Shown piece by piece: positions 36,960 to 46,311 of a stretch of DNA of 64,000 bases. The notes under the pieces are model-generated. The model was not told where the DNA came from. It was given only the letters and a program-made list of their open reading frames with translations, and did not search any database. Source of the DNA: Aerococcus viridans (lineage in GTDB: Bacteria; Bacillota; Bacilli; Lactobacillales; Aerococcaceae). The position numbers and the translations under genes were made by a program. Each line of letters opens with the position of its first letter. Positions within the stretch are counted from its first letter, which is position 1. The stretch is from positions 1 through 64,000 of the forward strand of contig NZ_PNHQ01000010.1 in assembly GCF_002871935.1 (NCBI RefSeq). The letters are read 5' to 3'.

Positions 36960-37328
36960 CTATTTAAAAATCAGTTGGAAATATTCAAATACTCTTGGCC
37001 CTAACAAAGCGACAGCTAAAATTGCTAATGCTAGAATAATCCATACTAAAATTTTTCGTGTATCATTGCCGGCCCCTGACCAAAAGTACTGTTTTTGTTT
37101 TTGTCTCTCAAAGAAGATTTCATTTGTATCTAAGTCTTGGAAGGTCTCTTTTGGTACTGGTGTTTCTGCAAACGTCTCAATATCAAATTCAGTAGTATCC
37201 TGTGTGAGTGTGGTTTCAGGTACTGAAGATTTTAAGTTATCTGAAAAAGATTTGCCATAATGCTTTTGGTTATACTTTTTCTCGCGTTCAAGCGCTTTTT
37301 TGGCTTGGCGATATGTTTGCCGTTTCAC
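36960..37328 (-). CDS. Hypothetical single-pass membrane protein
   Basis: A 122-residue protein I do not recognise. The basic N-terminus (KRQTYRQAKKALEREKKYNQK) suggests a cytosolic helix, followed by an acidic Thr/Glu-rich linker and one C-terminal membrane segment (about residues 92-112, ILVWIILALAILAVALLG). No signal peptide. It stands alone, divergent from the next gene. Function unknown. Confidence 0.65.
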   Translation of the reverse strand: MKRQTYRQAKKALEREKKYNQKHYGKSFSDNLKSSVPETTLTQDTTEFDIETFAETPVPKETFQDLDTNEIFFERQKQKQYFWSGAGNDTRKILVWIILALAILAVALLGPRVFEYFQLIFK

Positions 37329-37448
37329 CTAATACACCACCTTTAAATTTTATTCATTTTATCAAGTATTCTTAGTATAATCTATTTACAAGAAAATTCA
37401 AATTGTAGACTAAGGGGTGGCCATATTCCCCGTTAAAGGAGCTTAATA

Positions 37449-37994
37449 GTGAAAGAAAAATTCCATATTGGCATGCGGACACTAAAAACGGCCTTCAGTG
37501 TATTTTCTGCTGTCCTCATTTCAGCCTTTATTCCAATCGATCCACAAATTGCTGCACTATCGGCAGTATTTTCTCAAAGAGCAGATATCAATACTTCACT
37601 ATCTTTTGGACTGCACAGAACACTATCCATCGTGTGTGGTGCTTTCGCCTCTATTATTTTTATTTTTTTAAGTCATTTGTTACCAAAACATTTTTTAATT
37701 ACAGCACTTTTAGCCGGTTTAGGCATTATGATCACGATTAAAACAAATTTGTTATTGAATAATCCTCAAGGTGTGATTGGAGGGAGTGCCACTTTTTTGG
37801 TAATTGTCTTTAATATTCCTGCCGAAAATCAATACATTTATGCCCTATTACGCATTTTGGATACATTCCTAGGCGCAATTATCTCTGTAAGTATTGAGTA
37901 CTTATTCCCAAGACATCGTGTTATACCCTGGGTCAAAGCTTACAACCGTCATGTACCAGAATTTCTACAAATTTCAATTACTGATAATACTTAA
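37449..37994 (+). CDS. Aromatic acid exporter family (FUSC-like) membrane protein
   Basis: A 181-residue membrane protein with about five hydrophobic segments. It resembles the N-terminal membrane domain of the ArAE/DUF939 family (GMRTLKTAFSVFSAVLISAF and the ALSAVFSQRADINTSLSFGLHR segment). It lacks the cytosolic domain of the 300-plus-residue members; short forms are common in Firmicutes, so this need not be a truncation. I use the GTG at 37449 with AAAGGAG upstream. Function unproven; possibly efflux or membrane stress. Confidence 0.75.
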   Translation: MKEKFHIGMRTLKTAFSVFSAVLISAFIPIDPQIAALSAVFSQRADINTSLSFGLHRTLSIVCGAFASIIFIFLSHLLPKHFLITALLAGLGIMITIKTNLLLNNPQGVIGGSATFLVIVFNIPAENQYIYALLRILDTFLGAIISVSIEYLFPRHRVIPWVKAYNRHVPEFLQISITDNT

Positions 37995-38033
37995 ACAACA
38001 TGCTTCATGGGCGTAATAGATAATAAGTGTTAT

Positions 38034-38082
38034 AATAGCTATTGAGTGACATGTGTGTAGTATATGCCATTCAATAGCTATT
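38034..38082. promoter_or_regulatory. Promoter and twin palindromic boxes upstream of alr
   Basis: A TATAAT -10 (38031-38036) is overlapped by AATAGCTATTGA (38034-38045), and an inverted copy TCAATAGCTATT lies at 38071-38082. The core AATAGCTATT is itself a perfect palindrome occurring twice, 39 bp apart. This fits two operators of a dimeric repressor or, in RNA, a 12-bp hairpin in the leader. No known regulator is assigned. Confidence 0.6.
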
Positions 38083-38112
38083 TATCTATATGATTAAAGA
38101 GAGGTTTTAACT

Positions 38113-39276
38113 ATGACCATTGGTTATCATCGCCCTAGCAAGGCTATCGTGTCCCTAGATGCGATTATCCATAATTATTTCGCCGTAAAAAAACATGTCG
38201 GTAATAAAGCTGTCATGGCAGTTATCAAAGCGAACGCCTATGGTTTAGGCGCTGTAGAAATTGCAGACGCTTTGCAAGCTCGTGGTGTAGACGGATTTGC
38301 TGTTGCTTTAGCAGATGAAGCTATCGCGTTACGAGATGCTGGTATGATTGCACCTATCATGGTTCTCGGTCTAACTGACCCGGATGACGCTTGGTTATTA
38401 GCCAACTTAGAAATTGGCGTAACTGTATCTAATTTAGATTATCTTAAATATGCGAAGAAACATGACAAGGATTTCTCACGTCTTCATAAATTAAATGTTC
38501 ATTTAAAAATAGACTCTGGTATGGGAAGAATTGGTGTTCGTACCGTTAAAGAAGCACAAAAAATCATTAATTATATTGCCAAACACCCTAAAAAATTTAA
38601 ATTAGCTTCGATTTTTACCCACTATGCGACGGCGGATTCCTTTACTGACCATAGTAAGGATAAAGTTTCAGCACAATCAGACTTTTTCGATGATATCCTT
38701 AGTCAATTAGATTACTCAGCTTTAGGCTATACCCCGCTCTTCCATCAGTCAAATTCTGCCTTGAGCGTATGGCATCCGGAGAAAGCGCTGGATGCTGTTC
38801 GACTTGGCATTGGCTTATATGGATCGAAGCCTAGTATGGAAGATGTAGCATCGCCAGTTGACTTCCAACAAGCATTAACTTTAGAAACAGAAATCATCTA
38901 TGTTAAAAAAATGCATGCTGGTGATACCATTTCCTACGGTGCCGAATATACAGCCAGTGAAGATGAATGGATCGCTACGCTACCAATTGGCTATGCAGAT
39001 GGCTGGCAAAGAAGTTATTTAGGTTTGAACGCAATCGTTGATGGTGAGTTGTGTCCAAGCGTCGGGCGAATTTGCATGGATCAAATGATCATCCGTTTAC
39101 CACATGAAATGCCTGTTGGCACAAAAGTTACTTTAATTGGTACAAATGGTGATCAAACGATTGATGTGATTGATGTTGCGCATCATGCCGGTACCATTGC
39201 TCACGAGGTATTAACGAATTTAAGTCCGCGTTTACCAAGAGAATATACTTTAACAAAAAAGAAGAAAATGAAATAA
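38113..39276 (+). CDS. alr: Alanine racemase
   Basis: A 387-residue PLP enzyme making D-alanine for peptidoglycan. The PLP lysine lies in AVIKANAYGLGAVEIA near residue 39, the catalytic Tyr in SYGAEYTASEDEW near residue 278 and SVGRICMDQMI near residue 318. AGAGAGG precedes the ATG. It stands alone, with acpS and other common partners absent. Confidence 0.95.
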   Translation: MTIGYHRPSKAIVSLDAIIHNYFAVKKHVGNKAVMAVIKANAYGLGAVEIADALQARGVDGFAVALADEAIALRDAGMIAPIMVLGLTDPDDAWLLANLEIGVTVSNLDYLKYAKKHDKDFSRLHKLNVHLKIDSGMGRIGVRTVKEAQKIINYIAKHPKKFKLASIFTHYATADSFTDHSKDKVSAQSDFFDDILSQLDYSALGYTPLFHQSNSALSVWHPEKALDAVRLGIGLYGSKPSMEDVASPVDFQQALTLETEIIYVKKMHAGDTISYGAEYTASEDEWIATLPIGYADGWQRSYLGLNAIVDGELCPSVGRICMDQMIIRLPHEMPVGTKVTLIGTNGDQTIDVIDVAHHAGTIAHEVLTNLSPRLPREYTLTKKKKMK

Positions 39277-39369
39277 TTTTTTAAAATCTAATAGTTTTTT
39301 CATTTATCACTTGCCTTTAACTCATTATCATGTTAGTTTTAAACTAATGATTATACGAATAGAAAGTAT

Positions 39370-39615
39370 AGATATAGAGGTTGCGCAGCCAATCAGTAAC
39401 GAAGTGTGAAAGGTGGTTGTGCCGAAATGCAGTTTTCTGTGTTGGGGATAATACTGAATAGGGTTATTCCTGTCAAACCTTAATGCCCATTAAGGTGCGG
39501 AGCGCTTGTCTAATACTAGGGATTAAAACTGTTAGGGTTGTAGGACTTTATCGGTATTTTTTGACACGATTTCCTAGGTAGACAAAGAGAGTGGCTCTTG
39601 TCTGCCTTTTTTATG
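39370..39615 (+). promoter_or_regulatory. Lysine riboswitch with terminator, upstream of dapA
   Basis: Conserved L-box parts in order: ATAGAGGTTGCGCAGCC, AGTAACGAAGTGTG, AAAGGTGGTTGTGCCGAAA, and CTGTCA followed by a GC-rich arm to about 39520. A terminator (AGGTAGACAAAGAG/CTCTTGTCTGCCTTTTTT, 39576-39612) follows, about 70 bp before dapA. This is a transcriptional OFF switch in lysine excess. The aptamer looks shorter than the Bacillus lysC one; exact helix ends were not folded. Confidence 0.85.
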
Positions 39616-39682
39616 CTTTAACTATACAATCGTTTATTCATTCAGTCTTTTACATAGTATGCACAAATATAGGAGGATGCTC

Positions 39683-40573
39683 ATGTCAATTTTTAAAGGT
39701 TCTGCGGTAGCAATTGTTACCCCTTACGATAATTCATTAGAACAAAATATCAATTATGACGTATTTACCGATTTAATCGAATTTCAAATTGAAAATGGTA
39801 CCGACGCAATTGTTGTTGCTGGAACAACTGGTGAGGCTTCTACCCAAACCGATGCAGAACAAGTTGAACTAGTGAAGTTTTGTGTTGAACAAGTAAATGG
39901 TCGTGTACCTGTAATCGCTGGTGCTGGGTCTAATGATACTGCTCACGGCATTCAATTAACCAAAGACTGTGTAGCTGCTGGTGCCGATGCCATTTTATCA
40001 GTAACACCCTATTATTTAAAGACGAGTCAAGCTGGTTTATTAGCCCACTATGGTGCTATTGCAGATGCCATTAAGACTACACCGATTATTTTATACGATG
40101 TACCTGGTCGTACTGGCATGTCAATTGCGCCTAAAACATTGGCTGAATTAAAGAATATTGATAATATTGTAGCCCTTAAAGATGCCACTGGTGATTTAGC
40201 AAATGCTGTGGATACACGCTTTCATGTAGGGCCTGATTTTGATGTCTATTCTGGAAATGATGACACTGTAATTCCTTTGATGAGTTTAGGTGGACAAGGT
40301 GTGATCTCTGTATTGGCCAACATCGCGCCTAAACAAGTCCACGAAATGACCCACTATGCTCTTAATGGTGATTATCAAAAAGCTGCTGAATTGCAGACGA
40401 CATTTAAACCATTAATTGATATTTTATTCAGCGAACCAAATCCAATTCCTATCAAAAAAGCGTTATCTATGCTTGGTTTTGATACTGGTTCAGTTCGTTT
40501 ACCATTAGTTCCCGCGCAAGAAGAAACCGTAGCTTGCCTTGAAGCTGAAATGACACGGTTAAATTTGATTTAG
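39683..40573 (+). CDS. dapA: 4-hydroxy-tetrahydrodipicolinate synthase
   Basis: A 296-residue class I aldolase, first committed step of lysine and meso-diaminopimelate synthesis from pyruvate and aspartate semialdehyde. It has VVAGTTGEAST (near residue 45), the Tyr of VTPYYLKTSQAG (near 110) and the Schiff-base lysine in NIVALKDATGDL (near 163). I choose ATG 39683 because AGGAGG lies 6 bp upstream, inside the frame that opens at 39659. The upstream lysine riboswitch confirms the role. Confidence 0.95.
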   Translation: MSIFKGSAVAIVTPYDNSLEQNINYDVFTDLIEFQIENGTDAIVVAGTTGEASTQTDAEQVELVKFCVEQVNGRVPVIAGAGSNDTAHGIQLTKDCVAAGADAILSVTPYYLKTSQAGLLAHYGAIADAIKTTPIILYDVPGRTGMSIAPKTLAELKNIDNIVALKDATGDLANAVDTRFHVGPDFDVYSGNDDTVIPLMSLGGQGVISVLANIAPKQVHEMTHYALNGDYQKAAELQTTFKPLIDILFSEPNPIPIKKALSMLGFDTGSVRLPLVPAQEETVACLEAEMTRLNLI

Positions 40574-40609
40574 GCTTTCCATTTAAAAGCTAAACTGTGG
40601 TATATTAAA

Positions 40610-40645
40610 TGGGTGTGTATTGTATTAATGCACACCCTTTCTTAT
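40610..40645 (+). terminator. Terminator of dapA
   Basis: GGGTGTG, 13-base loop, CACACCC, then a T-rich tail. Confidence 0.8.
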
Positions 40646-40699
40646 TTTCTCAGCTTATCAGTAATAGCTAGATTGAATATATAATAGGAGTTTTGATTT

Positions 40700-41569
40700 A
40701 TGCCAACTGGAACATTGCCATTTAGAATCAAACTAAAAAAAGTTGATCAAGAAATGGTTGACATTTATAATCGCTCTTCTTTCCATAGAAATGAACTTTT
40801 AATTTCCTTAAAACCCTTCACTATTGAGTTAGCAGACAAGAAAATTGACGTCTCTGTACGCCAAATTATTGTGCTTCCGGAACCCATTATGCGACGGTTG
40901 ATCTTACCGGATAAAAATGGGGGGCACCAAGAAGAGACCACTAAACCCTCTGAGGAAAAAGTGTACGCTTACCTTTTATCTCTAGGTGAGCCTTACATAG
41001 ATGCCATTGCGAATGACTTTGTAGAGACGCCCGAAGTAAAGCAAATATTTGATGAACCACATGTTTTCAGCTTTTCATTTGTCACTTGGCAACATCTACT
41101 ACAAACTTTGATTCAATTGCAATTGGAATTAAAACGGCCCGAAGACGCTATTCAAAAGAAAATGGTTTTCAGCATTGTGTCGACCATTTTCCTTGAACTT
41201 TATAGACTGTCATCTGCCTCTAAACAGAATCGTTTAGAGATGTCAGAGAGAGAAATTCTAGCTTATGAAATTAAACATTTTATTGTAGATTCCTATCGAA
41301 AAGATTTAACCCTACAAGATATTGCAGATAAGTTCGATATTTCCACTTCAACTGTTAACCGGGTATTCCAACCCTATTTCCATTCAACTATTTATCAATT
41401 TATATTGGATTTAAGATTGGGCTATGCTTACTCCCTTATTGAAAGTGGTTTATCTATCACTGAATCCTGGCAAAAAGCTGGCTTTAATGATTATAGTAAC
41501 TTCTATAGAGCCTTCATTAAACATTATCATATTAGACCACATGAGGTACCTAAAAAAGGAGAATCGTAA
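40700..41569 (+). CDS. AraC family transcriptional regulator, atypical sensor domain
   Basis: A 289-residue regulator with a C-terminal AraC helix-turn-helix pair (about 190-285): LTLQDIADKFDISTSTVNRVFQPYF and SWQKAGFNDYSNFYRAFIKHY. The N-terminal half is not an obvious cupin and I do not recognise it. It is flanked by dapA and the convergent purB, and neither points to a target. TAGGAG precedes the ATG. The stop codon lies in the loop of its own terminator. Confidence 0.8.
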   Translation: MPTGTLPFRIKLKKVDQEMVDIYNRSSFHRNELLISLKPFTIELADKKIDVSVRQIIVLPEPIMRRLILPDKNGGHQEETTKPSEEKVYAYLLSLGEPYIDAIANDFVETPEVKQIFDEPHVFSFSFVTWQHLLQTLIQLQLELKRPEDAIQKKMVFSIVSTIFLELYRLSSASKQNRLEMSEREILAYEIKHFIVDSYRKDLTLQDIADKFDISTSTVNRVFQPYFHSTIYQFILDLRLGYAYSLIESGLSITESWQKAGFNDYSNFYRAFIKHYHIRPHEVPKKGES

Positions 41570-41584
41570 GATTCTCCTTTTTTA
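41552..41584. terminator. Bidirectional terminator between the AraC gene and purB
   Basis: AAAAAAGGAGAATC, loop GTAA, GATTCTCCTTTTTT. The TAA in the loop is the stop codon of the AraC gene. Confidence 0.85.
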
Positions 41585-41608
41585 GATAGTTAAGAATAGG
41601 TGTATCAT

Positions 41609-42910
41609 CTAATCTTCAATTAAACCAAGTTTTTCAAAGATGTCATCTACTTTTTGAATATGATAATGATAATCAAAGGCCTCATCTATTGCTTCAGGGT
41701 CTAAGTGCCTTATAATTTCTGCATTGGTTTCAATAAGGCCTTTAAAGCTTTTACCTTCGTCCCATGCAATAGCTGTTAGTGGTTGTACTAAGTCATAAGC
41801 TGCTTCACGTGACAAGCCTGCATCTACTAGTTTTAGTAATACCCGCTGAGAATAGATTAAGCCATGCGTTGCATCCATATTACGTTTCATATTTTCAGGA
41901 AAGACGGTTAAGTTTTCCATGATATTGGCGAAACGATTTAACATGTAATCGACTAAGATGGTTGTATCAGGTAAAATAATGCGTTCTGCACTGGAATGCG
42001 AGATGTCTCTTTCATGCCATAATGTAATGTTTTCATAAGCTGTCATGACATGACCACGAACAACACGCGCTAAACCGGCCATATTTTCTGAACCGATTGG
42101 GTTTCGTTTATGTGGCATAGCACTTGACCCTTTTTGACCTTTGGCAAAAAATTCTTCCACTTCGCGGGTTTCCGACTTTTGTAATGCGCGAACTTCTGTC
42201 GCAATATTTTCAATCATCGTCGCAATCAAGGCTAATGAAGAGATGTATTCTGCATGTAAGTCGCGTGGTAAAATTTGTGTAGAAATTTCTTGAGGGTGAA
42301 TACCTAGATGCTCACACACGTAACTTTCAATAAAAGGCGGTACATTAGCATAGGTACCCACAGCACCTGATATTTTTCCTGCTTCAACACCCCGAGCTGC
42401 CGTTTCAAAACGTTGGATATTCCGTTTGCATTCTGAATACCACCGTGCAACTTTCAAACCAAATGTCGTTGGTTCAGCGTGGACGCCATGAGTACGTCCC
42501 ATAGTCACTGTATATTTATGTTCAATAGCACGAGCTTTTAATACTTGTAAAAACCGGTCTAAATCTTTACGAATAAGATCGTTCGCTTGTTTCAATTGGT
42601 ATCCTTGAGCTGTATCTACAACATCGGTAGAAGTTAAGCCATAATGTACCCATTTTCGTTCTTCACCCAATGATTCAGACACATTACGGGTAAAAGCGAC
42701 AACATCATGGCGGGTTTCTTTTTCAATTTCTTCAACCCGTTTGGCATCAAAAGTGGCTTTTTCTCGAATCGCTTTAGCATCGTCAAGTGGCACCTCGCCT
42801 AACTCAGCCCACGCTTCAGTCGCAAGTATCTCAACTTCCAACCAAGATGCATATTTATTCTCTTGTGACCAGATTTGTCCCATTTCAGGACGAGTATATC
42901 TAGGTATCAT
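41609..42910 (-). CDS. purB: Adenylosuccinate lyase
   Basis: A 433-residue fumarase-superfamily lyase used twice in purine synthesis (SAICAR to AICAR, adenylosuccinate to AMP). The opening [19 protein letters not shown], the [19 protein letters not shown] [12 protein letters not shown] (near residue 138) and the signature [16 protein letters not shown] (near residue 262) are intact. Normal length. It is monocistronic and convergent with the AraC gene. Confidence 0.96.
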   Translation of the reverse strand: MIPRYTRPEMGQIWSQENKYASWLEVEILATEAWAELGEVPLDDAKAIREKATFDAKRVEEIEKETRHDVVAFTRNVSESLGEERKWVHYGLTSTDVVDTAQGYQLKQANDLIRKDLDRFLQVLKARAIEHKYTVTMGRTHGVHAEPTTFGLKVARWYSECKRNIQRFETAARGVEAGKISGAVGTYANVPPFIESYVCEHLGIHPQEISTQILPRDLHAEYISSLALIATMIENIATEVRALQKSETREVEEFFAKGQKGSSAMPHKRNPIGSENMAGLARVVRGHVMTAYENITLWHERDISHSSAERIILPDTTILVDYMLNRFANIMENLTVFPENMKRNMDATHGLIYSQRVLLKLVDAGLSREAAYDLVQPLTAIAWDEGKSFKGLIETNAEIIRHLDPEAIDEAFDYHYHIQKVDDIFEKLGLIED

Positions 42911-42994
42911 AACATTCTCCTTTACGGCAGGCGTTCAATTTTTATACGGAACAATTATATCATAAGGAGGGTTTTAACACGGATTATTTTTAAC

Positions 42995-43038
42995 AAAAAG
43001 ACGAGATCTAAAACGCATAGGTCATAGGTCTCGTCTGA
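42995..43038 (-). terminator. Terminator of the TPR gene
   Basis: Minus strand: AGACGAGA, 23-base loop, TCTCGTCTTTTT, about 15 bp past the stop codon. Confidence 0.75.
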
Positions 43039-43052
43039 TACACTTTTGTGTT

Positions 43053-44138
43053 TTATTGATCATGCTCATGGTCTGAACCGTGATCGTGTTCTGCCATCAA
43101 TAAGTCCGGATGATCAGCCTCTAACTGGTCTAAGACTGCGGTAACTTGGGGATCAACGTTGCCTAAAATATCCTCATAAATGGCTAAATATTCATAGGCA
43201 GCTTCATATTGATCATGTTCATTAAATCGAAAAGCGGATTCTTTTAAAGCCGTTAACATATCCATGGATGGATAATTGTTCAATCCTAGTTCGTCTAGAA
43301 AGGCCTCCTGGTCCTCCCCTTCTAGCACTTCTGGCCACTCAGGCCCTAACTCTTCTAAGACTTCTAACCCTGCTTTGGCATTATTATTTTCATTCCACAT
43401 TAAGGAAATGTGGTATAACATATAAGCTTTTTCGAAGTCTTCTTTTCGATAATAAAAGTCACCAATTAAAGCAAATCCATATGCCAAATCTTCAACCCTT
43501 AAAGAGTAGGTTAAGCCATTTAAAACAGTTGGATATGACATCCCATACTGCTCCATCTCTTGATATAACTCAGCTAATGCATAAATGGTATCTACAGCAT
43601 ATGGATTCCATAAGAGTGCCTGTTGGTAGGAATCAATAGCTTCCCGCCATTCATTCGCTTTAATTTGCACTTTAGCATACTCCACATACATCCCCGCATA
43701 ATCACGCGTGGTGGGTGCTAATTCTAAACCTGTATCATTATTATAGATAAATTGGAAAAGGTCTAGTTCATCATAAATACTTAAATTTTTAACATTTTTC
43801 TTTGGTGTGAATTGGTCAAAGTCGTCCTCCATCCGGCGAATATATAAAGACATTTCAAAATTAGCCCGAACTGGATCAACTGCCATAATACCACGAATTC
43901 GCTTAACGAACTCTGCATCATCTTGCATTTTAATTTCAGCAATCATTTGATTATAATCTGTAAATTCATTTGGGAATTTATCCATCATGACTTCATTGAA
44001 AGCTTCAATAAATGCTTCATCACCGGTGAGTTTGTGGTTATCTCTTAAAATTTTTGAGATAACTTGAATACAATAGCTGTAATCATCTGTTGGCACAGCT
44101 TGAATTCTTTGTATAAGTTTTTCTTGGTCCTTATCCAT
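43053..44138 (-). CDS. Tetratricopeptide-repeat protein with His/Asp-rich tail
   Basis: A 361-residue cytosolic protein. Several TPR-like helix pairs are visible in the middle (EWREAIDSYQQALLWNPYAVDTIYALAELYQEM near residue 170 and DFEKAYMLYHISLMWNENNNAKAGLEVLEEL near 245). The C-terminus is acidic and ends in a short HDHGSDHEHDQ tail that could bind metal. I start at ATG 44138, with TAGGAG upstream, inside a frame open to 44171. No partner is evident. The 396-bp gap upstream (44139-44534) is AT-rich, and I see nothing further in it beyond promoter sequence. Confidence 0.7.
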   Translation of the reverse strand: MDKDQEKLIQRIQAVPTDDYSYCIQVISKILRDNHKLTGDEAFIEAFNEVMMDKFPNEFTDYNQMIAEIKMQDDAEFVKRIRGIMAVDPVRANFEMSLYIRRMEDDFDQFTPKKNVKNLSIYDELDLFQFIYNNDTGLELAPTTRDYAGMYVEYAKVQIKANEWREAIDSYQQALLWNPYAVDTIYALAELYQEMEQYGMSYPTVLNGLTYSLRVEDLAYGFALIGDFYYRKEDFEKAYMLYHISLMWNENNNAKAGLEVLEELGPEWPEVLEGEDQEAFLDELGLNNYPSMDMLTALKESAFRFNEHDQYEAAYEYLAIYEDILGNVDPQVTAVLDQLEADHPDLLMAEHDHGSDHEHDQ

Positions 44139-44534
44139 AAGCTCGTCTCCTAAAGCAATAAATTTCAGCATAAAATAAATTCTTCATTACACCAAATTTT
44201 ATTGTACTGTTTTTTCTATGTTATTGAAACCAAAACCCTTTAGCATCTCTTTAGCTCCATAGCTGAAAAGTTATCAGATAACGATATTGGCATTATGCTT
44301 ACTTCTTGTAAAAGTACGTTATTGCATCTAACTAAAATTGGATATGGTTATCAAAGACCTTATTTACCAATAAAATTATAACATATTTTATCGTATTTTT
44401 ACGCCATTATAGCGGTCTTAAAATTAAATTATAAAAAGCCTTGAAACTATTTGGATAAATTTAGTAAACTAAGATAACAGGTTAAATATTGCAAAGTACA
44501 AAATATATATATAAATAAATTAGAAGGTGAACTC

Positions 44535-45467
44535 TTGGAAGCAATTGCCGTTAATACATTTCAGACACACTTATCCCTCAGCTATCATGATGAGCGACGT
44601 ACAATGATGCGTAAATCCTATAATAATATTGAATCACTCGAACTCGTTGATATAGATCTTGAAGAATATTCTAGGATTACTGCGGGTATGCATTATCATG
44701 ATCATTTTGAAATTCTCATCTACTTAGGGAACCAATGTCAGTTTATAGTAAACGATACTGGCTACACACTCTACAATGGTGATATTATGATCATTCCACC
44801 TAACGTTCCGCATTTGATGTCTAGTGAAGAAGGCATTAATAACACCCGTTATATCTGCATGGTGCCTGAGAAGTTGATGAATCAATATGCTATGGTAAAT
44901 GATCATCTTTATGAAGATATCAGTCGCTTTTATAATGAACCAGGTCATTACCGTTTAGATAAAGAAAATCTAGATAAGACCATTACGCATTTAAATAAAA
45001 TACTTACTTATAGTGATGAGGAGGTAGACGAAACTGCCTTTGTAACTGCTTATCACCTATACCATGCGTTGATGAATGTCTACCATGCTAAGAAAATCCC
45101 ATCATTATCTGGTAACTATAAAGATGACAAACATTTTAGTCACATTATTTACTACATAGATCAGCATTTTAGAGAAGCTGATTTACAATTAGACCGAATT
45201 ACCCAGGTATTTGATATTTCGCCATATTATTTATCAAAATTATTCCGTAAAGAAATGAACCAAAATTTCCATGAATACTTGATTGAAAAACGTGCCAACT
45301 ATGCTGCACAATTAATTAATAATATGAATAGCAATAAGATGTCCTTACAAGATGTATCCACTGCATCGGGATTTGGAGATTATTCAACTTTCTACCGTTC
45401 ATTCAAGAAAGTTTATCATACTTCTCCTAAAAAATATGCGCAACAAAGTACACAGACCATACTTTAA
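44535..45467 (+). CDS. AraC family transcriptional regulator with cupin domain
   Basis: A 310-residue regulator. The cupin-type sensor (about 45-115) has MHYHDHFEILIYLG and GDIMIIPPNVPHLM; the C-terminal HTH pair (about 205-305) has FDISPYYLSKLFRKEMNQNFHEY and ASGFGDYSTFYRSFKKVYHTSPKKY. It is organised like the regulator at 6214-7074. A TTG start at 44535 follows GAAGGTGA; an internal ATG-ATG at 44604 is the alternative and would still leave both domains. No target gene is adjacent. Confidence 0.82.
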   Translation: MEAIAVNTFQTHLSLSYHDERRTMMRKSYNNIESLELVDIDLEEYSRITAGMHYHDHFEILIYLGNQCQFIVNDTGYTLYNGDIMIIPPNVPHLMSSEEGINNTRYICMVPEKLMNQYAMVNDHLYEDISRFYNEPGHYRLDKENLDKTITHLNKILTYSDEEVDETAFVTAYHLYHALMNVYHAKKIPSLSGNYKDDKHFSHIIYYIDQHFREADLQLDRITQVFDISPYYLSKLFRKEMNQNFHEYLIEKRANYAAQLINNMNSNKMSLQDVSTASGFGDYSTFYRSFKKVYHTSPKKYAQQSTQTIL

Positions 45468-45489
45468 ATAAATTTAAGTTCATAAAACG

Positions 45490-45542
45490 CAGAAGCACGA
45501 TATCTAGGAAAAAGATCCTAAATACCGTGCTTCTGTTTTTTT
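45490..45542 (+). terminator. Strong terminator after the AraC gene
   Basis: CAGAAGCACG with TAGGA arms pairs with TCCTA and CGTGCTTCTG, then TTTTTTT. Confidence 0.88.
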
Positions 45543-45552
45543 ATCTCTTATT

Positions 45553-46239
45553 TTACTCAGGCTTATCCTCTTCATCATTTCTTCTAAAATCCAAAACATC
45601 ATGGATTTCACTAAAATTTGTCCGACCGTTTTCTTCGCTATTCATACTTTCATTATCATCTTCTTCATCTGCCCTGCTGTAAGATGGTTCTTCTTCAGGC
45701 ATATCCAAATTATAGCGATCATGGATATTTTGTGAAAATTCTTCATAAGAAATAACTTTTACGAATGAATCTGGGGTAAATCGCGGTCGGTATGCTTCTG
45801 GAAAATCCTCAAATTCTGACATTGAGAATAAGAAACTCTCCCTTTGTTCTGGTGTTAACGTTGTAAAATACGCTAATGGAATCATATCGTCTGTTAAACG
45901 TTTGTTTCGCAGACGCTTAATGAAGTGCACAATATTATTTAAATCATGATAATAAGCAAAATATAGGGCTGATTGACGGCTTTCGATTGGGGTTTGTGCA
46001 TAGTTGATGAGTAAATTTAATAAGGCTTGTTTCTCCAGTTCATTTCTTGCCTCAAACCCTTCATAGGTTGTACGGATCATATATGGTTGGTCTAAAGCTA
46101 CTTCAGCTAGTTTAGAATCATCATCATAAATTTTTAATATCCGATGCTTTGACCCGTCCTTGTATTCTTTGCTAGCTACATAGTAGTTTTCTATAAATCC
46201 TAAATTGATCAACTTTGAATATAATTCATCTGTTCTCAC
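45553..46239 (-). CDS. Hypothetical protein with acidic C-terminal tail
   Basis: A 228-residue soluble protein I do not recognise. The first 170 residues look globular (YSKLINLGFIENYY, YMIRTTYEGFEARNELEKQAL); the last 45 are highly acidic and low in complexity (EEEPSYSRADEEDDNES). No signal peptide or membrane segment. It is followed downstream by the terminator at 45490-45542 and lies next to the YitT gene in the same direction, 72 bp away. Function unknown. Confidence 0.65.
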   Translation of the reverse strand: MRTDELYSKLINLGFIENYYVASKEYKDGSKHRILKIYDDDSKLAEVALDQPYMIRTTYEGFEARNELEKQALLNLLINYAQTPIESRQSALYFAYYHDLNNIVHFIKRLRNKRLTDDMIPLAYFTTLTPEQRESFLFSMSEFEDFPEAYRPRFTPDSFVKVISYEEFSQNIHDRYNLDMPEEEPSYSRADEEDDNESMNSEENGRTNFSEIHDVLDFRRNDEEDKPE

Positions 46240-46311
46240 ACTAGCCCTCCGTTCATGTTGTAATCATTTAATGATATATGCCTTATTATACATGATTATT
46301 ACATAAAATGA

